From IMG/VR virus record IMGVR_UViG_3300009128_000086, positions 1 through 31,469 of that record: 31,469 nucleotides of DNA; one strand, 5' to 3'. The first letter of the stretch is position 1. Each line of letters starts with the position of its first letter. Under the pieces are notes generated by a model that was given only the letters and a program-made list of their open reading frames with translations, did no database searches and was not told the origin of the DNA. The position numbers and the translations under genes were made by a program. Below are positions 1 through 6,746 of the stretch, in pieces. Source of the stretch: a virus.

Positions 1-119
1 CGGAGCAGGTCGACCGCGAAACCGCTCTGCTGGAGGCTCGGTTCATCACCAACCAGAAGAAATTCCTAATGAATCGGCTGGCGCGATACCATCGCGACAA
101 TATCAAGCAGCCGCTCGAA
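1..119. repeat. Contig-closing direct repeat, left copy
   Basis: These 119 bases are identical to the last 119 bases of the window (31351-31469). They lie inside the terminase small-subunit gene, whose reading frame continues without a break across the join. The simplest reading is an assembler overlap on a circular or circularly permuted genome, not a biological terminal repeat. The unique length is then 31,350 bp. Confidence 0.95.
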
Positions 120-230
120 AGTCGAACCGCCTACCTTGACATGGCCTACCTACTGAACCAACTGCGACGGCGTGAAGAGAAAGAGGTGCCGACTGAAATC
201 ACCGTCCTGTGCAACATTCCCGGTGAGTGA
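1..230 (+). CDS. terS: Terminase small subunit (C-terminal part, continues from 31104)
   Basis: This is the 3' part of a 158-residue gene that begins at ATG 31104 and crosses the circular join; base 1 is codon position 2. The rejoined protein has a basic, disordered start, then a helix-turn-helix-like segment (about residues 33-75, with SLGTLRNYSKDFHW) and a charged helical C-terminus. TerS recognises phage DNA and hands it to the large subunit for packaging. The stop (TGA 228-230) overlaps the start of TerL, and portal lies just upstream, so the three genes form one packaging cassette. The assignment rests on the HTH segment and this position; small terminases diverge widely. Confidence 0.8.
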   Translation, partial: EQVDRETALLEARFITNQKKFLMNRLARYHRDNIKQPLESRTAYLDMAYLLNQLRRREEKEVPTEITVLCNIPGE

Positions 231-1558
231 TGCGTCGCGTCGTCGACCTGTCCAAATACTACGAAAACCAACCTCGCCAGACTGAATTCCATCTATGCCC
301 GTCCAAATATCGTCTCTATGGTGGCGCTATGTCAGGCGGCAAGACCTTTGCCGGGTGTGCAGAGGCCATAAAGCAGTCACTCAAATACCCCGGCAACCGC
401 GGACTGATCGGTCGCGCGACACTCCGCGCACTCCGCCGCACCACGCTGGTTTCCTTCTTCCGAATTTGTCCCCCTGAACTGATCGCGAGCTACAACAAGA
501 CGGATATGGAGGTGACTCTGGTCAACGGCTCGGTGATCATTTTCTCCGAGCTGAACCGTAGTGCCGACCCCCGCCTCGAAAAGATCAGGTCGCTGGAATT
601 GGGTTGGTTCTTCATCGATGAAGCCTCCGAGGTCGATGGTGAATACTTCGCCGCCCTGACCACCCGCCTCCGCTGGATGCTTCCGAACGGTCGCCGCCCC
701 CGGTATACTGGCTTCATGGGAACCAATCCAGAAATTGGCTGGTGCTATGAGGGATTTGTGGTCAGGGGCAACGATGCGCAGCGGGCGTTCATTCCTGCCC
801 TGCCAGAGGACAACCGTTTCAACACCGAGGAATATTTGGAGGATATGAAGCGGAACCTCACCGATCAAGACCTCCAGCGATTCTTCTACGGTAATTGGAT
901 GGCGATTGACGACCCGGCACAGCTCATCAGTTATCAGTGGGTGAAGCTGGCACACGATAGCGAAATCCTGCTGGCAACCGATCTGGCGTTGGGGGTAGAT
1001 GTCGCCCGTTTCGGTTCCGATAACACGGCACTAACCCTGCTGACGCGAACCGACGACGAGTACATGGCAGAGGTGAAAACCACAGTTCTACCGAGCACCC
1101 GTACAACGGAAGTCGCGGACCACGTGGCCGGCCTGATGATGGAATTCCATATTCCGCCTCACAAGATCGTGGTGGATGCGGTCGGGTTGGGGGCTGGAGT
1201 GGTTGATTCGCTGCATGAGAAGGGAATCGAATGCCTCGAATTCATCGGCGGGGCAAAACCGCTGTGGGATGATACCACCTACACTTACAAGAACCTCCGT
1301 TCACAGGGATATTGGTATCTACGAAACGCCTTCCGTGATAACAATATCGCGCTGCAGTTGGACAGTCGGCGGCTGCGCGAGCTGACAACAATCCGCTACA
1401 GCACGAGCGGCGAGCGTATGATAGAGGTGGAACAGAAAGACAAGATCAAAAGCAGGCTGGAGGGACGGTCGCCTGACCTCGCGGACAGTCTGATGATGGC
1501 GGTCATGGCCTATTACATGGAGGAAACGGTGGAGGCAACCGGGGCGGTGTTCGGATAG
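230..1558 (+). CDS. terL: Terminase large subunit (packaging ATPase/nuclease)
   Basis: TerL is the motor that pumps DNA through the portal and the nuclease that cuts concatemers. Counted from ATG 230, the protein has 442 residues, a usual length. A Walker A-type loop GGAMSGGKT is near residues 31-39 and a Walker B segment WFFIDEA near 126-132. The RNase H-like nuclease domain shows GVDVARFGSD (about 255-264), VDAVGLG (about 315-321) and SPDLADS (about 414-420), giving the expected acidic residues. GTG 227 is an alternative start; ATG 230 overlaps the TerS stop by one base, which fits translational coupling. It converges on the minus-strand head-morphogenesis gene after a 68-base gap in which I see no clear terminator. 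Confidence 0.96.
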   Translation: MRRVVDLSKYYENQPRQTEFHLCPSKYRLYGGAMSGGKTFAGCAEAIKQSLKYPGNRGLIGRATLRALRRTTLVSFFRICPPELIASYNKTDMEVTLVNGSVIIFSELNRSADPRLEKIRSLELGWFFIDEASEVDGEYFAALTTRLRWMLPNGRRPRYTGFMGTNPEIGWCYEGFVVRGNDAQRAFIPALPEDNRFNTEEYLEDMKRNLTDQDLQRFFYGNWMAIDDPAQLISYQWVKLAHDSEILLATDLALGVDVARFGSDNTALTLLTRTDDEYMAEVKTTVLPSTRTTEVADHVAGLMMEFHIPPHKIVVDAVGLGAGVVDSLHEKGIECLEFIGGAKPLWDDTTYTYKNLRSQGYWYLRNAFRDNNIALQLDSRRLRELTTIRYSTSGERMIEVEQKDKIKSRLEGRSPDLADSLMMAVMAYYMEETVEATGAVFG

Positions 1559-1626
1559 CTCGCGGTTCGAGAACGGTACACGGTGGGTTCCCTGCGTGTG
1601 CAAATCGCGTGTTTATCGAACCAACC

Positions 1627-2529
1627 TCACACCACCGCCAAAGCCGATGTCCTACAAAACCAGTGATAGGGAGGCAGCCGCATTCCCTGAGGCAATTTGG
1701 ATCCGTCGTTGCCGATTTTCTTCCGATCAGGTAGCTCCTCCGGCTCCCGCCACGGAGCCAAATCCTTTACCGCTTCTGGATCGTCGGTATTGATAAGCGT
1801 GTTGGCAAAATCCAGACCGGAGGCAACCGTGATAACCACTCCATCCATGTACTTGCAGATTTCAGTCGTGCGATCGTCCATGACGGCGCTGATTTTGTAC
1901 CGCTCTATCCCCGCATCGTCCATTCCTGACAGTAGGCCAAAGCCAAAAGTTCGTGTGACGATGTGATTTGCCAACCCCTCATAGTAGAATTTTGAGCGGC
2001 CATGATGTGCATTCATCTCTTCATACAGGATATCAGCCAGTTGGAATCTGTCTGCGCCATCGGTGAACGCTGGCATGATGGCATTTCGCAGCCGTTCGGA
2101 AAGCTCTTCGGTATCTGCGGAGCTGACGTCACGGGTATAGCTCTTGCCGATCCAATATGTAGCGTCCTCTTGGTTCCATACCTGTGCCTGTGTATCCCAC
2201 GGATTGAAGGCCGCCTCCACCGTTCCGAAACCGTCCACCTTGCCGCTCAGGTGTACAGCCTCAACATAGATGAGGATGTTATCGTGCAGTTGTTGGTTGA
2301 CGGGTTGACCGAGTGCGGTGGTGATGGTGCGGATTTGTGACTCAAGAAAGCGGCTGGTGATCTGCTCCTCACCCTTGATGGCGTTGATAGCCTCGATAAC
2401 TACGTCCCGCTGGCGGTCGTCCAACGAGGTGAGGAACAGGTCGCTCAGGTCATTTATTGCCTGTTCCCGCGTGCCTTTTTGCAGCGGTAGAATTTCCGCC
2501 AGCAGTTGGGTTTTCCAATGGGGATTCAT
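1627..2529 (-). CDS. Head morphogenesis protein (SPP1 gp7 / Mu gpF type)
   Basis: This 300-residue protein resembles the minor head proteins of the SPP1 gp7 / Mu gpF family, which sit at the portal vertex. The family signature is at the C-terminus: MDDRTTEICKYMDG (about 217-230, with Cys225), then PPYHWFCRT (about 286-294). The N-terminal half is helical and charged. The start is ATG 2529, eight bases after GGAG; GTG 2532 is the alternative. Its place is odd: the gene is the last of the long minus-strand series and converges on TerL, whereas in most relatives it directly follows portal on the same strand. It overlaps the upstream zinc-ribbon gene by about 80 bases. Confidence 0.85.
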   Translation of the reverse strand: MNPHWKTQLLAEILPLQKGTREQAINDLSDLFLTSLDDRQRDVVIEAINAIKGEEQITSRFLESQIRTITTALGQPVNQQLHDNILIYVEAVHLSGKVDGFGTVEAAFNPWDTQAQVWNQEDATYWIGKSYTRDVSSADTEELSERLRNAIMPAFTDGADRFQLADILYEEMNAHHGRSKFYYEGLANHIVTRTFGFGLLSGMDDAGIERYKISAVMDDRTTEICKYMDGVVITVASGLDFANTLINTDDPEAVKDLAPWREPEELPDRKKIGNDGSKLPQGMRLPPYHWFCRTSALAVV

Positions 2530-2656
2530 CACATTTCTCCGTGGTTTGGAATCTGTGTCCGCAGTTGAGACAGATGCGAGTCCTCCAGATATTATCGGTC
2601 AGGCGGCGAGTCTCGAGTACGGATGACTTGGGGTGTTGGCATGATGGACATTTCAT
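2450..2656 (-). CDS. Small zinc-ribbon protein resembling the NrdR N-terminus
   Basis: A 68-residue protein with four cysteines in two CxxC pairs (Cys3, Cys6, Cys29, Cys32). The layout MKCPSCQ...SSVLETRR...RTRICLNCGHRFQTTE closely follows the N-terminal zinc ribbon of the repressor NrdR, and more loosely the Ogr/Delta phage activators. NrdR's ATP-cone domain is absent, so it cannot be a full NrdR. A DNA-binding transcription regulator is the likely role; this is inference from the fold. The C-terminal 27 codons overlap the head-morphogenesis gene in another frame, an unusually long overlap. The zinc ribbon itself lies outside the overlap. Confidence 0.7.
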   Translation of the reverse strand: MKCPSCQHPKSSVLETRRLTDNIWRTRICLNCGHRFQTTEKCDESPLENPTAGGNSTAAKRHAGTGNK

Positions 2657-2705
2657 ATTGGCAAACTAGGTTTATACTACGAATGATGCAAAAGGTTTCT
2701 ACCTG

Positions 2706-3245
2706 TCAGGCGTCCGATGTTCCACGTAGAACATTGTCGGGAACCGCTTCCAGAATTGCCTTCAGCTCGCCTACCGTATTCACCCCGTGATGGATCAGGG
2801 TCTTTCCGCAGTCGATTAGATCGGTGGAAAAGGCGTGACCGAGGAAATTCAGGTGCTTACCGGCGGCCAAAATCTGTGTTCCGAGCGGTGGGAGTTCGGA
2901 TCGTTTCGCAGTCATCGGCGTGGATCGCCAGCGTTCAATCGCCCAAAACTTTTCGCGGAGCGGCATATCCTGTTTGTCTTGGTTATAGAATTTCCAGCCC
3001 GCGCCGGAGCCTCGTTTTATGAATTCGTAACCGTCAGGCACACGGTAGTCTATCACCCTGAGCAGATGTCCGTCAGGGCCGACGGCTATGAAATACTCGC
3101 TCGGATGCAACATTAGAAAATGCCGGTCTCCGATCTGTTCGGTTTTCGCTTCATCGGGCATCTGTGCCATTGGGTTCCTTTCAGGCGGCCCATAGATCAG
3201 GCACGCCATTGTTTCTGCTTCTTCGGTTGTAAGTAGGACTCGCAT
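2706..3245 (-). CDS. Hypothetical protein, 179 aa
   Basis: I do not recognise this protein. Its start is set at ATG 3245, which follows GGAG with a five-base gap; a longer frame upstream lacks such a site. The sequence is soluble, rich in charged and aromatic residues, with no membrane segment, signal peptide or cysteine cluster. The C-terminal part (residues ~130-170, LIHHGVNTVGELKAILEAV) resembles a short helix-hairpin-helix-like segment, a weak clue to nucleic-acid or partner binding. It lies among small accessory genes at the distal end of the minus-strand series. The parS-like palindrome overlaps its last codons. Confidence 0.65.
   Translation of the reverse strand: MRVLLTTEEAETMACLIYGPPERNPMAQMPDEAKTEQIGDRHFLMLHPSEYFIAVGPDGHLLRVIDYRVPDGYEFIKRGSGAGWKFYNQDKQDMPLREKFWAIERWRSTPMTAKRSELPPLGTQILAAGKHLNFLGHAFSTDLIDCGKTLIHHGVNTVGELKAILEAVPDNVLRGTSDA
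2718..2733. promoter_or_regulatory. parS-like palindrome
   Basis: TGTTCCACGTAGAACA is an almost perfect palindrome (one mismatched pair; symmetry extends to 2717-2734). It differs by one base from the parS form TGTTCCACGTGGAACA and by three from the classical TGTTTCACGTGAAACA bound by chromosomal ParB proteins. It lies in the last codons of the gene 2706-3245, just upstream of the NrdR-like gene. I found no second copy by eye. Binding by host or phage ParB is inference. Confidence 0.55.
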
Positions 3246-3325
3246 CGCGGCTCCTTCAGTAAAAATCCGGGAGCAGGCCACAGGGTTCGCCACCTTCCTC
3301 CTGCCCCCGGCTGTGGTTGTGTTGG

Positions 3326-3589
3326 TCAATAGGTGTTGGCATCACCTCCTTTCGATTCACCTCGCAGCGGTCGCGGAAGCGGTTGCGGGTTACCTTTCAC
3401 CAACCCCCGCTCCCACGCCTTCCTCCGGCGGCGGTGTTTGTGTGATCCATAGGCGTAGAAATCAGCCATCCGCGCCTCGCCACAATTCGGACAGGTTGTG
3501 ACCTTCGTCAGCGCCAGCATCGCCTCGGTTATCATAGCATCACACTTCGGGCAGAACCGGCACTGGTAGATATTCACTGATTTCATCAT
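3326..3589 (-). CDS. Small zinc-ribbon protein
   Basis: An 87-residue protein with two cysteine knuckles, CRFCPKC (about 10-16) and CPNC (33-36), followed by a strongly basic run (HKHRRRRK) and a low-complexity tail. This is the look of a small nucleic-acid- or protein-binding zinc ribbon, but no named family can be assigned. Two ATG codons (3589 and 3586) are adjacent; either could be the start. It is one of four short zinc-ribbon genes on this genome and follows the gene at 3596-3781 after six bases. Confidence 0.6.
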   Translation of the reverse strand: MMKSVNIYQCRFCPKCDAMITEAMLALTKVTTCPNCGEARMADFYAYGSHKHRRRRKAWERGLVKGNPQPLPRPLRGESKGGDANTY

Positions 3590-3595
3590 GCTCTC

Positions 3596-3781
3596 TTACT
3601 CGGCCTTGTGGCCGGCCATCTTTAGCGGTTCATTCTGCCTCCGTTTTTCCGCCTTCATCAGACAACCGATGGTAGCCAGCATCTCATCACGGTTCACGTC
3701 CTTCACCCGCTTGCCCCACATCAGGCACTTGACCTCCGCGAATTCACGGTACCGCTTCAGTCGCTCCTTGTTATGCAGCAT
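3596..3781 (-). CDS. Small basic hypothetical protein, 61 aa
   Basis: A short helical, lysine/arginine-rich protein of unknown function. ATG 3781 was chosen because GAGGAGG lies seven bases before it; a longer frame extends upstream but has no such site and only overlaps the neighbouring gene. The start sits inside the last codons of the membrane protein gene 3771-4292 (11-base overlap), suggesting translational coupling. No motif is visible. Confidence 0.55.
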   Translation of the reverse strand: MLHNKERLKRYREFAEVKCLMWGKRVKDVNRDEMLATIGCLMKAEKRRQNEPLKMAGHKAE

Positions 3782-4292
3782 CAGCGCCCTCCTCTGCTGA
3801 AGAGATGGTCTTCCGATCAGTATCCGGGGCGTCGTCGGAATCGGATTCGTTCTCTGGTCTGTCAGCTTCGGGCGGCGGCTCCTTTCCCTTGTCGACATTC
3901 AACCCGGTTGTCTCCAGCAGCTCCAAACATTCCAGCGCCTTCTGTCGCCGGTAGAGATTCGCCAGCTTATAGGTGCCGAGTGTGCCGCTGACGTCCTCCC
4001 CCGGGTGTGCGATGTGGATGATGGAGCGAATTGCGATCGTGCCCCGCTGTCGCCATTTTTCCGCGTGCTTTATCAGGGTGTCCGCCTGTGCTTGCAGCAG
4101 ATCAACCCGCTTCCCCTCCCGTCGTTTGCCGAAAGAAAAGCCGATGGATGCTGCCAACCACAACAACGCTGTCGCTGCCGCCGTCACGATCATGATTTGC
4201 GGGGGCGTCCAAAACGCCGATTCCATTACAATCAGAGTGTCGGGGATTTCCTCAACCGCCTGTGCGATCGCTGGTCCGATTTCAAAGCTCAT
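3771..4292 (-). CDS. Single-span membrane protein with acidic tail
   Basis: A 173-residue protein with one clear membrane segment at about residues 32-53 (IMIVTAAATALLWLAASIGF), followed by a basic stretch (GKRREGKR) that would stay in the cytoplasm. A helical region comes next, then an acidic, low-complexity C-terminus rich in E, D and P. ATG 4292 follows GGAGGAACT, a strong ribosome binding site. It could be a holin or membrane-anchored accessory protein, but it lies far from the hydrolase genes at 14-15.6 kb, so a lysis role is only a guess. Confidence 0.6.
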   Translation of the reverse strand: MSFEIGPAIAQAVEEIPDTLIVMESAFWTPPQIMIVTAAATALLWLAASIGFSFGKRREGKRVDLLQAQADTLIKHAEKWRQRGTIAIRSIIHIAHPGEDVSGTLGTYKLANLYRRQKALECLELLETTGLNVDKGKEPPPEADRPENESDSDDAPDTDRKTISSAEEGADAA

Positions 4293-4309
4293 AGTTCCTC
4301 CATCGTTGG

Positions 4310-5209
4310 TTATTCTGGTAATTCACTGTGTACCGTGCCGTCCAGTTCACGGCCTGCTTCATTGTGTCGATAGTATTTCAGTTCCGATGCCCGACCGGTT
4401 CGCCCATAGGCAACCCAAGTCACTGTCTTTTTCTTCCCGGCACCTGACTCCCAATCCAGCAGCTCGCCAGCGGAATCTGGTCTGGCTACTCGTCGCTTGG
4501 ATGGATCAGGTTTATAGCACCCCCACTGTTTGAAGAAAAAGGGAATGCTTTTGCTGATACACTGGTCACGGATTTTCCTCGCCCAATCGGGGTGCATCGG
4601 TCGGGCGCCCGGTCCTGATTCCCCGCCGACGATAACATGGTCAAGTGATCCGTAGCCGGACAAATCAATCTCATCCAGCAGCGGCTCCAGTGAAACGCCT
4701 CGCTTGCCGACTGAGGGTATTTGCAGCAGAATACCGGCGCGGTGATCGAGCCAATACTGGTTCTCCGCCGATACATAGAGGTGTATGTTGGAAAGGTCTG
4801 GCTCCATGCCTATCTGCTGGCGTTCCGCCAACCATGTTTCGATAAATTCCAGCGCCCGCTCCGGTCGCTTCGTCAATATCTGGAAAATATGATCCTTCCG
4901 CTGGTACCGGCAGGCCTCTATCATCCAGAAAATGTGTTCCAGTATGTGGTGGGGTGTCTCTTCGTGAAACAGGTCACCCATGGAACAGACGAATATCCGC
5001 CGGGGTTTCCGCCAGCGCAGCGGTGCCGCCTGTTTCAACTTGTCGTGGTGAACCGTCAGACGAAACGGATCCTCTGCATGATATCCAAATCTCCCGGCGA
5101 GCCGGGTAGACATCCTCCGCGCCCAACAATTCTCACAACCGGGGGAGGCTGGCGAGCAGCCTGTCACCGGGTTCCAAGTCTGGTCAGTCCATTCAATCTT
5201 TGAGCCCAA
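4310..5209 (-). CDS. Phage Gp37/Gp68 family protein (DUF5131), three-Cys motif
   Basis: A 299-residue member of the phage Gp37/Gp68 (DUF5131) family. The hallmark is at the N-terminus: KIEWTDQTWNPVTGC, then SPGCENCWA, giving Cys18, Cys25 and Cys28, a cluster likened to radical-SAM iron-sulfur sites. Further family blocks are FVCSMGDLFHE, FQILTKRPER, LEPLLDEIDL and VIVGGESGPGARPM. TTG 5209 is chosen because it gives the usual family start and follows AGAGGAGG; GTG 5227 is possible. It overlaps the zinc-ribbon gene upstream by 17 bases. Family members often sit beside a partner called TcmP; I see no such gene here. The reaction is unknown. Confidence 0.85.
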   Translation of the reverse strand: MGSKIEWTDQTWNPVTGCSPASPGCENCWARRMSTRLAGRFGYHAEDPFRLTVHHDKLKQAAPLRWRKPRRIFVCSMGDLFHEETPHHILEHIFWMIEACRYQRKDHIFQILTKRPERALEFIETWLAERQQIGMEPDLSNIHLYVSAENQYWLDHRAGILLQIPSVGKRGVSLEPLLDEIDLSGYGSLDHVIVGGESGPGARPMHPDWARKIRDQCISKSIPFFFKQWGCYKPDPSKRRVARPDSAGELLDWESGAGKKKTVTWVAYGRTGRASELKYYRHNEAGRELDGTVHSELPE

Positions 5210-5447
5210 GTTTCCTCCTCTCTTCACGGCTACGCCGCTGTGCAGCCAGTTTGTCTTTCACCGCCTGAACAGCCATTTCCAGCGGCGGGTGGCCTTTCCC
5301 GGTTTCCGAGCGGTAACGGTCGCAGAGCTTCTCGAATTCGTGATCCACCTTTTGGTTACAGGTATGGCACATGATCTCATGCACCTGTGGCCGGCGGTAG
5401 CTCACCGTTTCGATTGGCTTCCCGCAGATCGAGCATTGTTTCGGCAT
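5193..5447 (-). CDS. Small zinc-finger protein
   Basis: An 84-residue protein with an N-terminal four-cysteine knuckle (CSIC at 5-8, CHTC at 27-30), then a charged helical C-terminus rich in K and R. The fold suggests a small nucleic-acid-binding or regulatory protein; no family name is supported. ATG 5447 follows an AGGAGG-type site (AAAAAGGAGGGACG). Its 5' end overlaps the C-terminus of the small gene 5402-5578, and its 3' end overlaps the DUF5131 gene. Confidence 0.65.
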   Translation of the reverse strand: MPKQCSICGKPIETVSYRRPQVHEIMCHTCNQKVDHEFEKLCDRYRSETGKGHPPLEMAVQAVKDKLAAQRRSREERRKLGLKD

Positions 5448-5578
5448 CGTCCCTCCTTTTTGATGTCAGGGCAGAGTCGTAGAAATTCCTCGTATGACCC
5501 GAAAGCCAGTATTGATATGGGTGGGTCTATTGTCCGCCCGTGACTTTGGTATCTGTTCCTCACTCTTTTCTTGGACAT
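5402..5578 (-). CDS. Small RuvC-linked protein, copy B (unknown family)
   Basis: A 58-residue protein clearly related to the one at 6543-6746. Both read RVR..Y..HG...DPP..I.AFG...F...PDIK.E..C. I recognise no named family. ATG 5578 follows GAGGAG with a seven-base gap and overlaps the end of the RuvC-like remnant by 19 bases, just as copy A overlaps the end of the intact RuvC. The pair RuvC plus small protein was therefore duplicated or acquired twice, and the small partner kept an intact frame even where its RuvC was destroyed. Confidence 0.65.
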   Translation of the reverse strand: MSKKRVRNRYQSHGRTIDPPISILAFGSYEEFLRLCPDIKKEGRCRNNARSAGSQSKR

Positions 5579-5902
5579 CTGATAGCTCCTCTCAACTGCT
5601 TTTGCGCGATCCAATGGTGTGCCATGGCGAAAGCGTCACGACAATGCTCACTGGTTCGCTTGCCTTCGAGAAACCGGCGGTAGAGCAACTTCACCCGTCG
5701 GCTGGTTTCCTTCTTGGTGGCCGTCGAACGTCGTAACGTCATCCCAAATGGGGAACGGTTCGAGGCATCCGTCAGCTTGTCTTGCGAGCAAGACCTTTCG
5801 TGCGTAGGAATCAATTTCAACAGCGCAGACGGTGCGCCATCCAAGGAGCTTCCCTCCCAGGATGCCGCCTCCTGCCCCTGCAAATAGTGCCAGCTCATTC
5901 AT
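5560..5902 (-). pseudogene. Chimeric remnant: C5-cytosine methyltransferase N-terminus joined to RuvC C-terminus
   Basis: From ATG 5902 the frame encodes the start of a DNA cytosine-C5 methyltransferase: LFAGAGGG (AdoMet motif I, residues 6-13), AVEID (motif II) and DDVTTFDG (54-61). The homology then stops; the frame runs on as unrelated residues to 5648, before the catalytic PC motif. In another frame, from about 5720 to 5560, the sequence encodes a RuvC C-terminus (RRVKLLYRRFLEG, SEHCRDAFAMAHHW) matching the intact RuvC at 6743. The junction lies near 5715-5725. The start overlaps the MT-A70 stop as ATGA. Neither half can be an active enzyme as seen. A chimeric assembly is the main alternative. 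Confidence 0.75.
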
Positions 5903-6546
5903 GCCCCCTTCTCCGTGCTATGGATTGCACAACGATCAGATTCAGCGGACGGAGTACCGCCGCTGATCTGTGCGTTGGCCTCTACCTCATTGCCCCACAC
6001 CGTCCAGCCTTCACGCGGGCGGCGGGCGAAAAGCTCAAGCCGTGGGCCCGGCGACACGGTTTCAACCATGTCCTGAAACGCTTCCGGTTTTGCGCTGTGC
6101 CTGCCGCGTTTCCACTCGAACACCGTCCCGATATGCCGTCGCTTTGCCGCCAGTGTCCCGCGCCTTGCGAAGATGCAAAACTCGGCAGAACACACCCACG
6201 TCCCGCAAACACCCTTCGGCGGCTTGCTCCACACCAGCACCGCGCCCTGCTTAAATCCCCACGCATCCAACACCGTGTAGGCGTCGCGCAAGAAGCGTTG
6301 CGTTGTCCACAGGTACAGATGGCATCCCTTTGCGGCAACATCCCGCACTGGCATAGCTGCAATGTCCGAAACCGTCATCGTCGGATAGTCAAGGTCAACC
6401 GTCTTCATCGGCGGCGTGTTGGTTGCTCCGGCGTACAGCGTGCCCTTGCGCCGTTCCATCGGCCACGGCGGGTCAGCGACAATGCACCGGAAGCCCCGGC
6501 CAACAAGAGCATCGAGGGTACAATCATTCCGCGCTTCGCTTATCAT
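5899..6546 (-). CDS. MT-A70 family adenine-N6 DNA methyltransferase
   Basis: A 215-residue AdoMet-dependent methyltransferase with the catalytic DPPW at residues 25-28 (FRCIVADPPWPM). Other MT-A70 features are HLYLWTTQRFLRDAYTVLDAWGF and the C-terminal region ending RPREGWTVWGNE, where the AdoMet site is completed. It probably methylates adenine in phage DNA as protection against restriction; the target is unknown. ATG 6546 follows GAGGG with a seven-base gap and overlaps the small gene upstream by four bases. It lies between the two copies of the RuvC/small-protein module, next to the broken C5 methyltransferase. Confidence 0.88.
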   Translation of the reverse strand: MISEARNDCTLDALVGRGFRCIVADPPWPMERRKGTLYAGATNTPPMKTVDLDYPTMTVSDIAAMPVRDVAAKGCHLYLWTTQRFLRDAYTVLDAWGFKQGAVLVWSKPPKGVCGTWVCSAEFCIFARRGTLAAKRRHIGTVFEWKRGRHSAKPEAFQDMVETVSPGPRLELFARRPREGWTVWGNEVEANAQISGGTPSAESDRCAIHSTEKGA

Positions 6547-6746
6547 GATTGACCCTCATGCTTGGCGTTGGCAGTAATAGCCTCTTCTCGTACACTCTCG
6601 CATGGCGCCTCCTGTTTAATGTCCGGGTACAGTTGTTTGATGAACAGCTCTGGCGGACCGAAAGCGATGATGGTCAGGGGTGGGTCCGTCACCTTTCCAT
6701 GTTGCAGATACTCCCGCCTGACGCGGGTGTTGCGTTTCGTCTTCAA
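6543..6746 (-). CDS. Small RuvC-linked protein, copy A (unknown family)
   Basis: A 67-residue protein, homologous along its length to copy B at 5402-5578 and with a longer tail. The shared core is RVR..Y..HG...DPPL.I.AFG..E.F....PDIK.E..C. The likely start is TTG 6746: it follows AGAGGAGG with six bases between and overlaps the RuvC stop in a TTGA arrangement. No ATG lies near the family start. Being coupled twice to RuvC suggests a functional partnership, perhaps an adaptor or junction-binding subunit; this is inference only. Confidence 0.65.
   Translation of the reverse strand: MKTKRNTRVRREYLQHGKVTDPPLTIIAFGPPELFIKQLYPDIKQEAPCESVREEAITANAKHEGQS

Noticed and set aside
377-955. A 192-codon minus-strand frame
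   Set aside because: It is antisense to the terminase ATPase domain, where the plus-strand motifs are unmistakable.
1564-1622. GGTTCGA and TCGAACC arms between TerL and the head-morphogenesis gene, suggesting a tRNA T-arm or terminator
   Set aside because: No tRNA cloverleaf can be drawn, the arms are 45 bases apart and there is no T run. It may be chance.
5782-6552. A 256-codon plus-strand frame
   Set aside because: It is antisense to the MT-A70 gene, which has clear catalytic motifs; the plus frame is a low-complexity R/P/H-rich translation.
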